Positions 35,914 to 43,958 of a stretch of DNA of 64,000 bases are shown here, piece by piece. Under the pieces are notes generated by a model, which had not been told where the DNA came from, searched no databases, and saw only the letters and a program-made list of their open reading frames with translations. The stretch comes from JAENWD01 sp963796915. GTDB lineage: Bacteria; Acidobacteriota; Vicinamibacteria; Vicinamibacterales; JAENWD01. The stretch lies in contig CAWCNI010000004.1 in assembly GCA_963796915.1 (NCBI GenBank), forward strand, positions 62,001 through 126,000, read 5' to 3'. A program made the translations under genes and the position numbers. Each line of letters opens with the position of its first letter. The stretch's first letter is position 1.

Positions 35914-37182
35914 TCAGGACGGCCGCGAGTCGAGCGCGAACAACTCCCGCGCCGCGCGCAGCCGCGACGCACCTTCGTGCGAGGCGGGGTCCGTGTCCTT
36001 CAGGCGGACCGTCGGGAGGTGCAGCAGCCGGTTGACGAGCGCGCGCGTCAGGCGATCGGCGCGGGCCCGTTCCTCGTCACTGGCGTTGGCGAGGGCGCGA
36101 TCGAGCTCCTCGAGGCGGACTCGCTCGAAGTGATCCCGCAGGTCGCGCACGAGCGGCGTGGCTTCGAGGGCGCGAACCCACAGGTCGAACCGTGTCGCCT
36201 CTTCGTCGATGATGGCATCGACGCGCGGCGTCTCTGCCGCACGGCGCGCGAGGCTGCCGTCGACGACAGTCTGGATGTCGTCGATCGAGTGCAGCGTGAC
36301 GCCGGGGATCGCCGCGGCCTCCGGGTCCACGTCGCGCGGCACGGCGAGGTCGATGATGACCAGCGGCCGGCCGGGCCTGGTGGCCATCGCGGCCCGGACG
36401 GCGTCGGCGCTCAGGATCGTGCCGGGCGCGCTGGTCGCCGAAATGACGAGGTCTGCCGCCGCGACCGCGGCGCCGACGTCGGACAACGGTCTCACCGCGG
36501 CGCCAATCGCGCTCGCGACAGTTTCGGCGCGCGTCACCGAGCGATTGACGATCGTGACTCCGCCGGGGCAGTAGCGCGCGAGGTGCTGGGCGGCCAGCCG
36601 CCCTGTTTCTCCCGCGCCGATGACGGCCACGTTCCGGCCGTCGAGCGAGGGCATGGACCGGCGGGCCAGCTCGCACGCCGCCGAGGCCACCGAGATCACG
36701 CCGGTGCCGATGGCGGTTTCCGCGCGCGCCCGCTTGCCCGTGCGCAGCGCCGTCTCGATCAGCCGATCCAGGAGCGTGCCCGTCGCGCCCTGGACCCGCG
36801 CGAGGCCGAAGGCCTCCTTCATCTGGCTCAGGATCTGCGGCTCGCCCAGCACCATCGAGTCGAGGCCGGTCGCCACGCGAAGCAGGTGCCGCACCGCTGC
36901 GCCGTTGCTGTGCTGATAGGTTGAGCCACCCGCCACGGAGAGCGCCGCGTCCTTCACGTCGTGGAGAGCGGCGTCGATACCGGACACCGCGATCGACGGA
37001 TCGGTCGCGGCGACGTAGAACTCGGTCCGGTTGCAGGTCGAGAGCACGAACGCTTCGTCAGCAGCGCCCCGGCCGAGGACGGCCGCGAGGACCCGCGACG
37101 TCTGGTCGCGATCCAGGGCGAGCGACTCGCGCTCGCGGAGCGAGGCTGTCCGGTGGTTCATCCCGAGCAGCAGAAGGTGCAT
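35914..37182 (-). CDS. hemA: Glutamyl-tRNA reductase
   Basis: First committed step of C5-pathway heme synthesis, reducing glutamyl-tRNA. Motifs: GMNHRTASLRERESLA, the catalytic Cys in LSTCNRTEFYV, GEPQILSQMKEAF, the NADPH site NVAVIGAGETGRLAAQHL and IIDLAVPRDVDPE. ATG at 37182 (422 residues) is chosen because GGAGA lies 7 nt upstream. It is the first gene of the heme operon. No obvious riboswitch or operator is visible in the 155 bp upstream. Confidence 0.96.
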   Translation of the reverse strand: MHLLLLGMNHRTASLRERESLALDRDQTSRVLAAVLGRGAADEAFVLSTCNRTEFYVAATDPSIAVSGIDAALHDVKDAALSVAGGSTYQHSNGAAVRHLLRVATGLDSMVLGEPQILSQMKEAFGLARVQGATGTLLDRLIETALRTGKRARAETAIGTGVISVASAACELARRSMPSLDGRNVAVIGAGETGRLAAQHLARYCPGGVTIVNRSVTRAETVASAIGAAVRPLSDVGAAVAAADLVISATSAPGTILSADAVRAAMATRPGRPLVIIDLAVPRDVDPEAAAIPGVTLHSIDDIQTVVDGSLARRAAETPRVDAIIDEEATRFDLWVRALEATPLVRDLRDHFERVRLEELDRALANASDEERARADRLTRALVNRLLHLPTVRLKDTDPASHEGASRLRAARELFALDSRPS

Positions 37183-37337
37183 CACGTTCTCCGGCAAAGA
37201 CTGCGTTCCCGCCTCGGGCGCAGCACGAGGCCCTTCGCGGGAACTGTCACTACGTGCGCCGTTTGACCGAGGGAGCCGAACGGCGGGCACGATGACGTGG
37301 TCATGCAGACCGCGGGGGGGACCCGCGGAGTGAATGC

Positions 37338-37916
37338 TTACGCAGTCAACGGCGGCGCGCGACACGGCGCGTCAAGGCGACAGCCGGCGAGCGTTCGCGC
37401 GTTCGGAACGGCGCCCACGAGGGCAAGGCGGACGTAGGTCGGAGTGAAGGCGCGGGGGTTCAGGGCTGCAAGCGCCAGCGCCAGTCCCGTCAGCGCTTCG
37501 GCGGCAGGCAGGGCAACCGTCACGGCCGTTGCCGGGCCGTTTTCCGGGGTGGTCACCTCGGCGACGCGGCCGGCAGCGCTCCAGTGGACGATCACGACCA
37601 GCGTCCACATGACCAGCGCCTGACGTCCCTTGAACAGCGAGACGCCCGCGGCCTTGAGGGCAACCAGACCGCCGACCATCGCCAGAGCGGCTGCCCATTT
37701 CGTGGCCGTCAGCGGGTCCAGGAGCTCGCCGCTGCCGAGCTGGTGCCAGAGCAGCCAGCCATGAAAGAGCAACAGGACCGCCGCCACCGCCGTCGCCGCG
37801 ACGCGCGCGGCGAGCCAGGCTCCGCGCGCGATTCCGCGGTTGGAGCGCGCGACCGCCCGCACGCGCCCGATGAGCGCGCCGGACTCCGGCAAAAGGCGAG
37901 GGGACACTGATGCCAC
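37338..37916 (-). CDS. Unrecognised multi-pass membrane protein upstream of hemA
   Basis: About 193 residues with four hydrophobic segments (roughly VAAVLLLFHGWLLW, AALAMVGGLVALKAAG, LVMWTLVVIVHWSA, AEALTGLALALAAL). The start is uncertain: GTG at 37916 or 37907, as the longer frame would overlap the divergent peptidase gene. The sequence has no catalytic motif I recognise. It lies upstream of hemA on the same strand and could be transcribed with it. The last third, containing two Cys in AGCRLDAPC, is not hydrophobic. Confidence 0.5.
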   Translation of the reverse strand: MASVSPRLLPESGALIGRVRAVARSNRGIARGAWLAARVAATAVAAVLLLFHGWLLWHQLGSGELLDPLTATKWAAALAMVGGLVALKAAGVSLFKGRQALVMWTLVVIVHWSAAGRVAEVTTPENGPATAVTVALPAAEALTGLALALAALNPRAFTPTYVRLALVGAVPNARTLAGCRLDAPCRAPPLTA

Positions 37917-38083
37917 GATATCGGGTGAGCGGCCATTACGCAAGCCGCGAAGGCCGAGGCGGCTGGGCACAGGTCCTGCAAGCTGACCCGGACGAGCGCT
38001 GACCTGGCGGGTCAACGGGCCGCCCGGCGGCGATTTGTCGATAATGGTGCCCGCGTCGGCGTGAACAGGGGAAGGAACTGGCC

Positions 38084-38930
38084 ATGAAATGGACACCGGG
38101 CGGAGTCAGTGAAGACGTCGAGGACCGACGGGGACAAGGCGGCGGGGGACTGCGCGGCGGCCCGGTCGGCATCGGCGTGGTGCTCGTCCTGCTGGTGCTC
38201 AGCCTGCTGACCGGCAAGAACTTCCTCTCGCTCGTCGACAGCGGCGCCGCGACCACTGCCGACGACACGACAAGCGGCCGTCCCGCGCCGACCTCGCCCG
38301 AGGAGGAACGGCTGGTCAGCTTCGTGTCCTTCGTGCTCGACGACGCGCAGGCGACGTGGGCGAAGCTGCTGCCGGGCGAGTACCCGGAAGGCGAAGCTGG
38401 TGCTGTTCCGCGACGCGACCGACACGGCGTGCGGGATGGGCCAGACTGCCAGCGGGCCCTTCTATTGTCCCGGCGACGAGAGGGTCTACATCGACCTTGG
38501 CTTCTACGACGAGTTGAAGCAGCGCTTCGGCGCGTCCGGCGACTTCGCGCAGGCTTACGTCATCGCGCACGAACTGGGGCACCACGTGCAGAAGCTTCGC
38601 GGCATCGAGGGCCAGGTCCGGCAGGCGCAGCAGTCGCGGCCTGCCGCGGCGAACGAACTGTCAGTGCGCCTCGAGCTCCAGGCCGACTGTTACGCCGGCA
38701 TCTGGGGCCACTCCACCAACGAACGCCAGATCCTCGAGGCGGGCGACGTCGATTCCGCGCTGAAGGCCGCGGCGTCGATTGGCGACGACCGGATCCAGCG
38801 GATGTCGGGACGGGGCGTCCATCCCGAGTCGTTCACGCACGGCTCGTCCGCGCAGCGTGTCCAGTGGTTCAACCGCGGGTTCCAGACCGGCAACCTGGAC
38901 TCGTGCGACACATTCGGCGCTGGCAGTTGA
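38084..38930 (+). CDS. YpfJ-type neutral zinc metallopeptidase (frameshifted)
   Basis: Membrane-anchored putative metallopeptidase of the PF04228 type. It starts MKWTPGG (typical), has a TM helix VGIGVVLVLLVLSLL and then an extracytoplasmic domain. The zinc site is AHELGHHVQ with the third ligand region LQADCYAGIWGH. The first frame fails near 38385-38392 and the rest (KLVLFRDATDTACG onward) is in the frame ending TGA at 38928-38930. One extra or missing base explains it. GGAAGGA precedes the ATG, and a GATAAT hexamer lies about 35 bp upstream. Confidence 0.87.
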
Positions 38931-38940
38931 GGACACGGTA

Positions 38941-38996
38941 GCAGGCAGCAGGCAGCAGGCAGCAGGCGGCACGCAGTAGGGGGCACGCAGCAGACA
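38941..38996. repeat. Heptamer microsatellite (GCAGGCA x8, degenerate)
   Basis: Eight 7-bp units, the first three identical, lie between the convergent metallopeptidase and MFS genes, with no other content in the 117-bp gap. Confidence 0.8.
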
Positions 38997-39047
38997 GGTG
39001 GCCCGCAGGCCCGCCCCGTGCTGCGGGTTACGTTGGCCGAATGAAGG

Positions 39048-40388
39048 TCAGGCGCGAACGCCGGCGGCGGGCTCGTCGAGGCGCGTGACCGGATCGATGC
39101 CGATCCAGGCGAGAGCGCCCACGAAGTAGGCGGCCGACAGCACCATGATCGGCACGTTCCAGTTGTTGCCCGCGGCCTCGAGAATGCGCGGAATCGTGTA
39201 GGGGGCCAGCAGGCCTCCGACCATGCCCAGCATGTTGACGATCCCCGCCAGCGTGCCGGCGAACCGGCCCCCGAGATCCATGACCGCCGTCCACGATCCC
39301 GGCATCGCCATGTCGTTGCCGAAACACGACACGCCCATCGCAGCCATCGCCCAGACCGGGTCCTTCATCGTGATCGACACCAGCAGCATCACCGACGCGA
39401 TGCCGCATCCCGCCATGCCCAGTCCGCGGCGGACCTTCGCGGTGCTGCCGACGCGCGCGATGAGCCACGGCGTCACTTTGCCCGTCAGGTAGACGCTGAT
39501 CCCGGCGAGGAAGAGCGGGAACCCGGCCAGCGCCGCTGCCAGATAACGGTCGGCCTGCTGCATGTGAAACACCTCGCGCAGGTACGTCGGCAGCCACGTG
39601 ATGTAAAACCAGAACCCGTAGCTGAGACACAGGTACTGCAGCGAGAGCAGCCACATGGAGCGGCTCTTGAAGAAGTTGCCCCACGGCACGTTCGGCTGCG
39701 AGTGGCTGTCCACTTCCTCGGCACGCGGCATCAGCGCCAGCTCCGCGGCATTGACGTCCGGGTGATCGCCAGGCAGGTCGCGGAACCACCGGTAGAAGAA
39801 GTACGCCCAGAAGAAGCCGATGGCGCCGAACACGTAGAAGCTCTGACGCCACGTCATGATGTCGAGCGCCGAGACGACCAGCAGCGGCGCGAGCGCGCCG
39901 CCCCAGCGTGCCGCCAGCCACATCAGCGACTGCGCGCGCGTCCGGTCTTCGCCGCGGAACCAGTTGCCGAACGCCTTCGTCAGGTTCGGAAAGCAGCCGG
40001 CCTCGCCGACGCCGAACAGGAAGCGCACGCCGGCAAGGGAATAGAAGCCAGTCGCCAGGCCGGTGGCCATCGTGAAGGCCGACCACCAGACGACGATGCG
40101 TGTGATGACCGCGCGGGGCCCGATCCGATCGCCCAGCCAGCCGCCGGGAATCTCGAAGATGGCGTAGGCCAGCGAAAACGCCATCATCACGGTCCCCATG
40201 TCGTTCTTGCTGATCCCGAGCTCCGCGCTGATCGTCGGCAGGCTCTGGGAGATGCAGACGCGGTCGAGGTACAGCAGCGCCGCGAGCGCCAGCGAGTAGC
40301 GCAGCAGCGTGCGTCTGCCGTGGGAAGGCGCAGGAAGTGACGCGCCTGCGTGCGCGGCGACCTCGGCGGGACGAGCGGCGGCAGGCAT
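39048..40388 (-). CDS. MFS transporter, anion:cation symporter type
   Basis: A 446-residue, 12-TM major facilitator. The first helix LLYLDRVCISQSLPTISAE, the loop GGWLGDRIGPR (the motif-A equivalent) and FLFGVGEAGCFPN are typical of the ACS family, which includes hexuronate, galactarate and 4-hydroxyphenylacetate transporters. The substrate is probably an organic or sugar acid; the divergent GH51 arabinofuranosidase hints at plant-polysaccharide breakdown products, which is inference. ATG at 40388; no ribosome site but a TATAGT hexamer 9 nt upstream. Confidence 0.87.
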   Translation of the reverse strand: MPAAARPAEVAAHAGASLPAPSHGRRTLLRYSLALAALLYLDRVCISQSLPTISAELGISKNDMGTVMMAFSLAYAIFEIPGGWLGDRIGPRAVITRIVVWWSAFTMATGLATGFYSLAGVRFLFGVGEAGCFPNLTKAFGNWFRGEDRTRAQSLMWLAARWGGALAPLLVVSALDIMTWRQSFYVFGAIGFFWAYFFYRWFRDLPGDHPDVNAAELALMPRAEEVDSHSQPNVPWGNFFKSRSMWLLSLQYLCLSYGFWFYITWLPTYLREVFHMQQADRYLAAALAGFPLFLAGISVYLTGKVTPWLIARVGSTAKVRRGLGMAGCGIASVMLLVSITMKDPVWAMAAMGVSCFGNDMAMPGSWTAVMDLGGRFAGTLAGIVNMLGMVGGLLAPYTIPRILEAAGNNWNVPIMVLSAAYFVGALAWIGIDPVTRLDEPAAGVRA

Positions 40389-40397
40389 GGCGGGGGA

Positions 40398-40403
40398 ACT
40401 ATA
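40398..40403 (-). promoter_or_regulatory. -10 element TATAGT, 9 nt before the MFS gene
   Basis: TATAGT on the minus strand, so close to the ATG that the message would be leaderless or nearly so. Confidence 0.4.
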
Positions 40404-40425
40404 CAGCAAGGGCACAGGCGCGACC

Positions 40426-40470
40426 GGCAAGCCAAGAAAGGCAGGCCAAGAAGGGCCAGGCAAGGGCCAG
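40426..40470. repeat. Degenerate 14-bp (2 x 7) tandem repeat
   Basis: About three copies of GGCAGGCCAAGAAG-type units in the divergent MFS/GH51 intergenic space. Confidence 0.6.
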
Positions 40471-40490
40471 CCATCACAAAATAGCTGTAG

Positions 40491-40510
40491 GGCCGATCTT
40501 TAGATCGGCC
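40491..40510. repeat. Small palindrome GGCCGATCT-TT-AGATCGGCC
   Basis: A perfect 9-bp inverted repeat with a 2-nt centre. Arms and flanking GGG...AT match the palindrome at 18770-18790. Confidence 0.7.
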
Positions 40511-40589
40511 ATCCACCGCGGTGCCTGTGCGCGTTGCGCCTCCGCGCGTGATGCGCGGGCTGGAGTAGGATCCGCGCCGGAGGTGTGCC

Positions 40590-42566
40590 GTGAGACTCCG
40601 AATCGCGTTGACGATCCTGGGAGCCGCCCTTGTCGGCATCACCGCGCGAGGGCTTGCACAGCAGCAGGCGACCGTGACGGACGTCCGCGTGGCAGTCAAT
40701 CAACCTGGTGCCGCGATTCCGTCGACGCTGTTCGGCGTCTTCTTCGAAGACATCAACTTCGCCGCCGACGGCGGCCTCTATCCCGAACGGGTCAAGAATC
40801 GATCGTTCGAGTTCCCCGACCCGCTCATGGGATGGCGCCGCGCCATGATCGCCGGCGCCTCGGGCAGCTTCTCGACCGGAACGGACAAGCCTGCCACTGC
40901 GGCCAACCCCCACTATCTGCGGATTGTCTCGACCGCAGGCGAATACGGCGTCAGCAACGAGGGCTTCCGCGGCGTCGGCATCGAGAAAGGCGCCGCGTAT
41001 CGCGTTCACCTGCTCGCCCGCCGCGGGGCCAGCGGCCCGTCGTCGCTGCGTGTCGAGTTCGAGAACGCCAGGAACGACGCCACCGGCACGGTGACGATCG
41101 CGGGGCTGTCTGCGGACTGGCAGGCGTTTACCGGCACACTCACCGCCGATGCGACAGATCTGCACGCGCGCATCCGCGTCGTCGCCGGAGGGCCGGGAGA
41201 AGTGGACGTCGACATGGTGTCGGTGTTTCCCGCTGATACCTGGGCGCACCGGGAGAACGGCCTGCGGACCGATCTCGTGCAGAAGCTCAAGGACCTTCAT
41301 CCGGGCTTCCTCCGGTTTCCCGGCGGCTGCATCGTCGAAGGCCGGTACCTGGACGGGCGCTATCAGTGGAAGACCACGATCGGCGACCTCGCGGAGCGAC
41401 GTCTGCTCATCAACCGGTGGAACGACGAGTTCTCCGAGCGGGCGACGCCGGACTATTACCAGTCGTTCGGTCTGGGCTTCTACGAGTACTTCCAGCTGGC
41501 CGAGGACGTCGGCGCGGCGCCGTTGCCCATCCTCAACTGCGGCATGGCGTGCCAGTTCAATTCCGGCGAGCTCGCGCCGGTCAACGCCATCGACCCGTAC
41601 ATCCAGGACGCGCTCGACCTCATCGAGTTCGCCAACGGCCCGGTGACGAGCACCTGGGGCGCGCGTCGCGAGAAGCTCGGACACCCGGCGCCGTTCAACC
41701 TGACGATGATCGGCGTGGGCAACGAGCAGTGGGGCCCGCAGTATCTCGAGCGCTACAAGCAGTTCGTCGCGGTGCTCTCGAAGAAGCATCCGGAAATCAA
41801 GCTGATCGCCAGCGCCGATCCCTTCACGGAGCGCGAGAACTTCAAGACGCAGTGGGCCGGCATCCGCGAGATTGGCGCCGGCTTCGTGGACGAGCACTTC
41901 TACCGGCCACCGGACTGGTTCCTGACCAACGTCGGCCGCTACGACACCTACCCGAGGACCGGCCCGCGGATCTTCGTCGGTGAGTTCGCGGCGCACCTGC
42001 CCCAGCAAGGTGAAGCGCACCAGCGCCCGAGCACGCTCAAGGCGGCACTGGCGGAGGCCGTGTTCATGACCGGTCTCGAGCGCAACGCCGATCTGGTCGG
42101 CATGGCGTCGTACGCGCCGCTGTTCGCGCACGTCGACGCCTGGCAGTGGACGCCGAACCTGATCTGGTTCGACAACCTGAAGTCGTTCGGCACGCCGAGC
42201 TACTACGTGCAACAGGTGTTCGGACAGAATCGCGGCACGACGATCTTGCCGATTACCGTGAACGGCGATGCCAAAGAGGGGCGCGACGGCATCTATTCGA
42301 GCGCTGCGCTGGATCAGACTGCGCACGAGGTGATCGTGAAGCTGGTCAACCCCGGCGATCAGGCGAAGGACTTCACCATCACCCTCGACGGCGCGACGGC
42401 GACAAGCGCGCAGCTGACGCTGCTGACTGGTCCAACCGATGTCGAGAACACCATTGCGTCGCCGACGACGATTGCGCCTGTGACGACCGCTCCCACGGCC
42501 ATCAGCAACCCCTTGTATCAGGTGCCCGCACACGGTTTGATCGTCGTGAGACTGCGCATCAGCTAG
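40590..42566 (+). CDS. Secreted GH51-type alpha-L-arabinofuranosidase
   Basis: Removes arabinose side chains from plant hemicelluloses. A 658-residue protein with a signal peptide (residues 1-23), an N-terminal carbohydrate-binding-like region (FEDINFAADGGLYPERVKN is characteristic), the TIM barrel with acid/base Glu379 in VGNEQWG and nucleophile Glu465 in VGEFAAH, and a C-terminal beta domain. The GTG start at 40590 is preceded by GGAGGT and by a TAGGAT -10 at 40566-40571. Divergent from the MFS gene. Confidence 0.93.
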   Translation: MRLRIALTILGAALVGITARGLAQQQATVTDVRVAVNQPGAAIPSTLFGVFFEDINFAADGGLYPERVKNRSFEFPDPLMGWRRAMIAGASGSFSTGTDKPATAANPHYLRIVSTAGEYGVSNEGFRGVGIEKGAAYRVHLLARRGASGPSSLRVEFENARNDATGTVTIAGLSADWQAFTGTLTADATDLHARIRVVAGGPGEVDVDMVSVFPADTWAHRENGLRTDLVQKLKDLHPGFLRFPGGCIVEGRYLDGRYQWKTTIGDLAERRLLINRWNDEFSERATPDYYQSFGLGFYEYFQLAEDVGAAPLPILNCGMACQFNSGELAPVNAIDPYIQDALDLIEFANGPVTSTWGARREKLGHPAPFNLTMIGVGNEQWGPQYLERYKQFVAVLSKKHPEIKLIASADPFTERENFKTQWAGIREIGAGFVDEHFYRPPDWFLTNVGRYDTYPRTGPRIFVGEFAAHLPQQGEAHQRPSTLKAALAEAVFMTGLERNADLVGMASYAPLFAHVDAWQWTPNLIWFDNLKSFGTPSYYVQQVFGQNRGTTILPITVNGDAKEGRDGIYSSAALDQTAHEVIVKLVNPGDQAKDFTITLDGATATSAQLTLLTGPTDVENTIASPTTIAPVTTAPTAISNPLYQVPAHGLIVVRLRIS

Positions 42567-42623
42567 GAACGTGCGCTCGACGCCCCGCGTATCATGAAGT
42601 GGTCCCCAGGAGGAGATCGCTTC

Positions 42624-43367
42624 ATGAGCCTCGGCAAACGTCTGCACGCCATCCTCGCCCTGATCGCCGTTCTCATTCCCGTTTCCTCATACGCCCAGAC
42701 CCCGTCGCTCGATAAATGGAGTGCCGAGATCAACGTCGGTTGGGATTTCCCTGTCTCCGGCAACATCCTCTCCGCCGCAATCGGCAAGGTCTTCGATCAG
42801 GCCACCGTCATCGACGCGCAGTCGTACGGGGACATCTACGGCACGGGGCTGAAGTGGGACCTGGGAGTCGGCTACCGGCTCGACCAGCGCAATGAAGTGC
42901 GCGGCTCGTTCGCGTTCCAGTCGGTGAGCGCGGACCTGTCGAAGATCGGCACAGTCGCGGCAGCGCCCCTCTACGCGACGTTCGACGCGTACAAGACCAT
43001 CAGCTTCGACGGCGGCTATCGCCGCTACTTCGCGGACCCCGACGTCCGGCTCCGGCCCTACGCCGGCGGGACGCTGGGGGTGGCCATCGTGCGCGAGATC
43101 GACGCGGACCTCGCTGCGCCGGACCTGAATCAGACGCTGAACGCGACAGATTTCTACGACCGCACCGGCGCGGTGACGTTCGGCATCAACGGCGGCGTGC
43201 TCTACGCGATTACCGATCGGGTGGACGTGAAGGGCGAGCTCGGCTTCCGGCATGTGAGCGGCCTGTCGCCGATCGACGGCCTGGCCGGCACCGGCCTCGA
43301 GAAGACCAACGACAACAGCGGCCGCTGGACCCTGCCGTTCACCTTCGGCGCGCGGGTCAGGTTCTAG
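42624..43367 (+). CDS. Outer-membrane beta-barrel protein
   Basis: A 247-residue protein with a signal peptide (LHAILALIAVLIPVSSYAQ) and alternating amphipathic strands ending in aromatic RVRF, typical of OmpA/OmpW-like small barrels. ATG at 42624 is used because AGGAGGAG lies 8 nt upstream; the earlier ATG at 42594 would place the ribosome site inside the gene. A TATCAT hexamer at 42590-42595 may be its -10. The ligand is unknown. Confidence 0.78.
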   Translation: MSLGKRLHAILALIAVLIPVSSYAQTPSLDKWSAEINVGWDFPVSGNILSAAIGKVFDQATVIDAQSYGDIYGTGLKWDLGVGYRLDQRNEVRGSFAFQSVSADLSKIGTVAAAPLYATFDAYKTISFDGGYRRYFADPDVRLRPYAGGTLGVAIVREIDADLAAPDLNQTLNATDFYDRTGAVTFGINGGVLYAITDRVDVKGELGFRHVSGLSPIDGLAGTGLEKTNDNSGRWTLPFTFGARVRF

Positions 43368-43418
43368 GAGCGTCAGTCGGCGCGCCTTTAGGTGGAGACC
43401 TACGGTCGCTGACAGAAC

Positions 43419-43448
43419 TCGACTGGAAGGGCGGGGGTCTGATAAAAT
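43419..43448 (+). promoter_or_regulatory. Promoter of the tRNA-Leu gene
   Basis: TCGACT (43419-43424), an 18-bp spacer and TAAAAT (43443-43448) precede the tRNA by 33 bp. A CGGCCC/GGGCCG hairpin lies between promoter and tRNA. Confidence 0.5.
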
Positions 43449-43481
43449 CAAGGGCTCGGCCCGATGGGCCGTGTCCCCCAC

Positions 43482-43568
43482 GCGGAAGTGGCGGAATTGG
43501 CAGACGCGCTAGCCTCAGGAGCTAGTCCGGGCAACCGGGTGAAGGTTCGAGTCCTTTCTTCCGCACCA
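43482..43568 (+). tRNA. tRNA-Leu (anticodon CAG)
   Basis: A complete class II tRNA. Acceptor GCGGAAG pairs with CTTCCGC; the D-loop carries GGCGGAATTGG, the anticodon stem CTAGC/GCTAG encloses the loop CTCAGGA (anticodon CAG, reading CUG), there is a long variable arm (CCGGGCAACCGGG) and a T-arm GGTTCGAGTCC. The CCA end is encoded (43566-43568). CUG is the dominant Leu codon in such GC-rich genomes. It is immediately followed by a repeat array that copies its 3' end. Confidence 0.97.
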
Positions 43569-43870
43569 TCGCTCGCTATTCAGCTCGCTCAGCTGCGGCC
43601 GAACGGCCTCAGGCACGCGCCGCACGCCTTTCGGCGTGCGCCAGTGGGCACGAGTCCTTTCTTCCGCACCATCGCTCGCTATTCAGCTCGCTCAGCTGCG
43701 GCCGAACGGCCTCAGGCACGCGCCCACGCCTTCGGCCTGTGCGCGGACCGAGTCCTTCTTCCGCACCATCGCTCGCTATTCAGCTCGCTCGGCGCAACGG
43801 CCTCAGGCACGCGACCCCGCCTCGGCCTGTGCAGCGGGCGCAAGTCCTTTCTTCCGTAATCTCACTCGCC
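43548..43870 (+). repeat. Tandem array of ~92-103 bp units each containing the tRNA-Leu 3' end
   Basis: The last ~20 nt of the tRNA (GAGTCCTTTCTTCCGCACCA) recurs starting at 43548, 43651, 43749 and, diverged (loses CCA), at 43841. Unit lengths are 103, 98 and 92 bp. Between tRNA ends each unit has a conserved part (CGCTCGCTATTCAGCTCGCT, then GGCC-GAAC-GGCC) and a variable hairpin; the first is a perfect 8-bp stem with a TTTC loop at 43621-43640. The array fills most of the 390 bp between the tRNA and sppA and is probably transcribed with the tRNA. The layout resembles the E. coli tyrT-rtT region. Confidence 0.92.
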
Positions 43871-43923
43871 CCCAGCATCAGTGTCCGCTGGCCGCTGGCC
43901 GGGGCCCCTCGCAATCCCACCCG

Positions 43924-43929
43924 TATACT
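43924..43929 (+). promoter_or_regulatory. -10 element TATACT for sppA
   Basis: TATACT lies 29 bp upstream of the sppA GTG, leaving room for the AAGGGAG ribosome site. No firm -35 is seen. Confidence 0.45.
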
Positions 43930-43958
43930 GTTCGAGAACGTCTTCAAGGGAGCCCGAT

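Noticed and set aside
37183..37337. Riboswitch or operator upstream of hemA
   Set aside because: No recognisable conserved riboswitch core or palindromic operator could be identified by eye.
43464..43859. Open frame running through tRNA-Leu and the repeat array
   Set aside because: It reads the tRNA as codons and its Arg/Ser/Ala-rich sequence follows from the repeats. E. coli tyrT also has a small protamine-like frame, so it was considered, but nothing here supports translation.
43548..43870. Phage or island attachment sites at the tRNA 3' end
   Set aside because: Direct copies of a tRNA 3' end are typical att sites, but the copies are ~100 bp apart, there are four of them and no integrase or foreign genes lie between or beside them.
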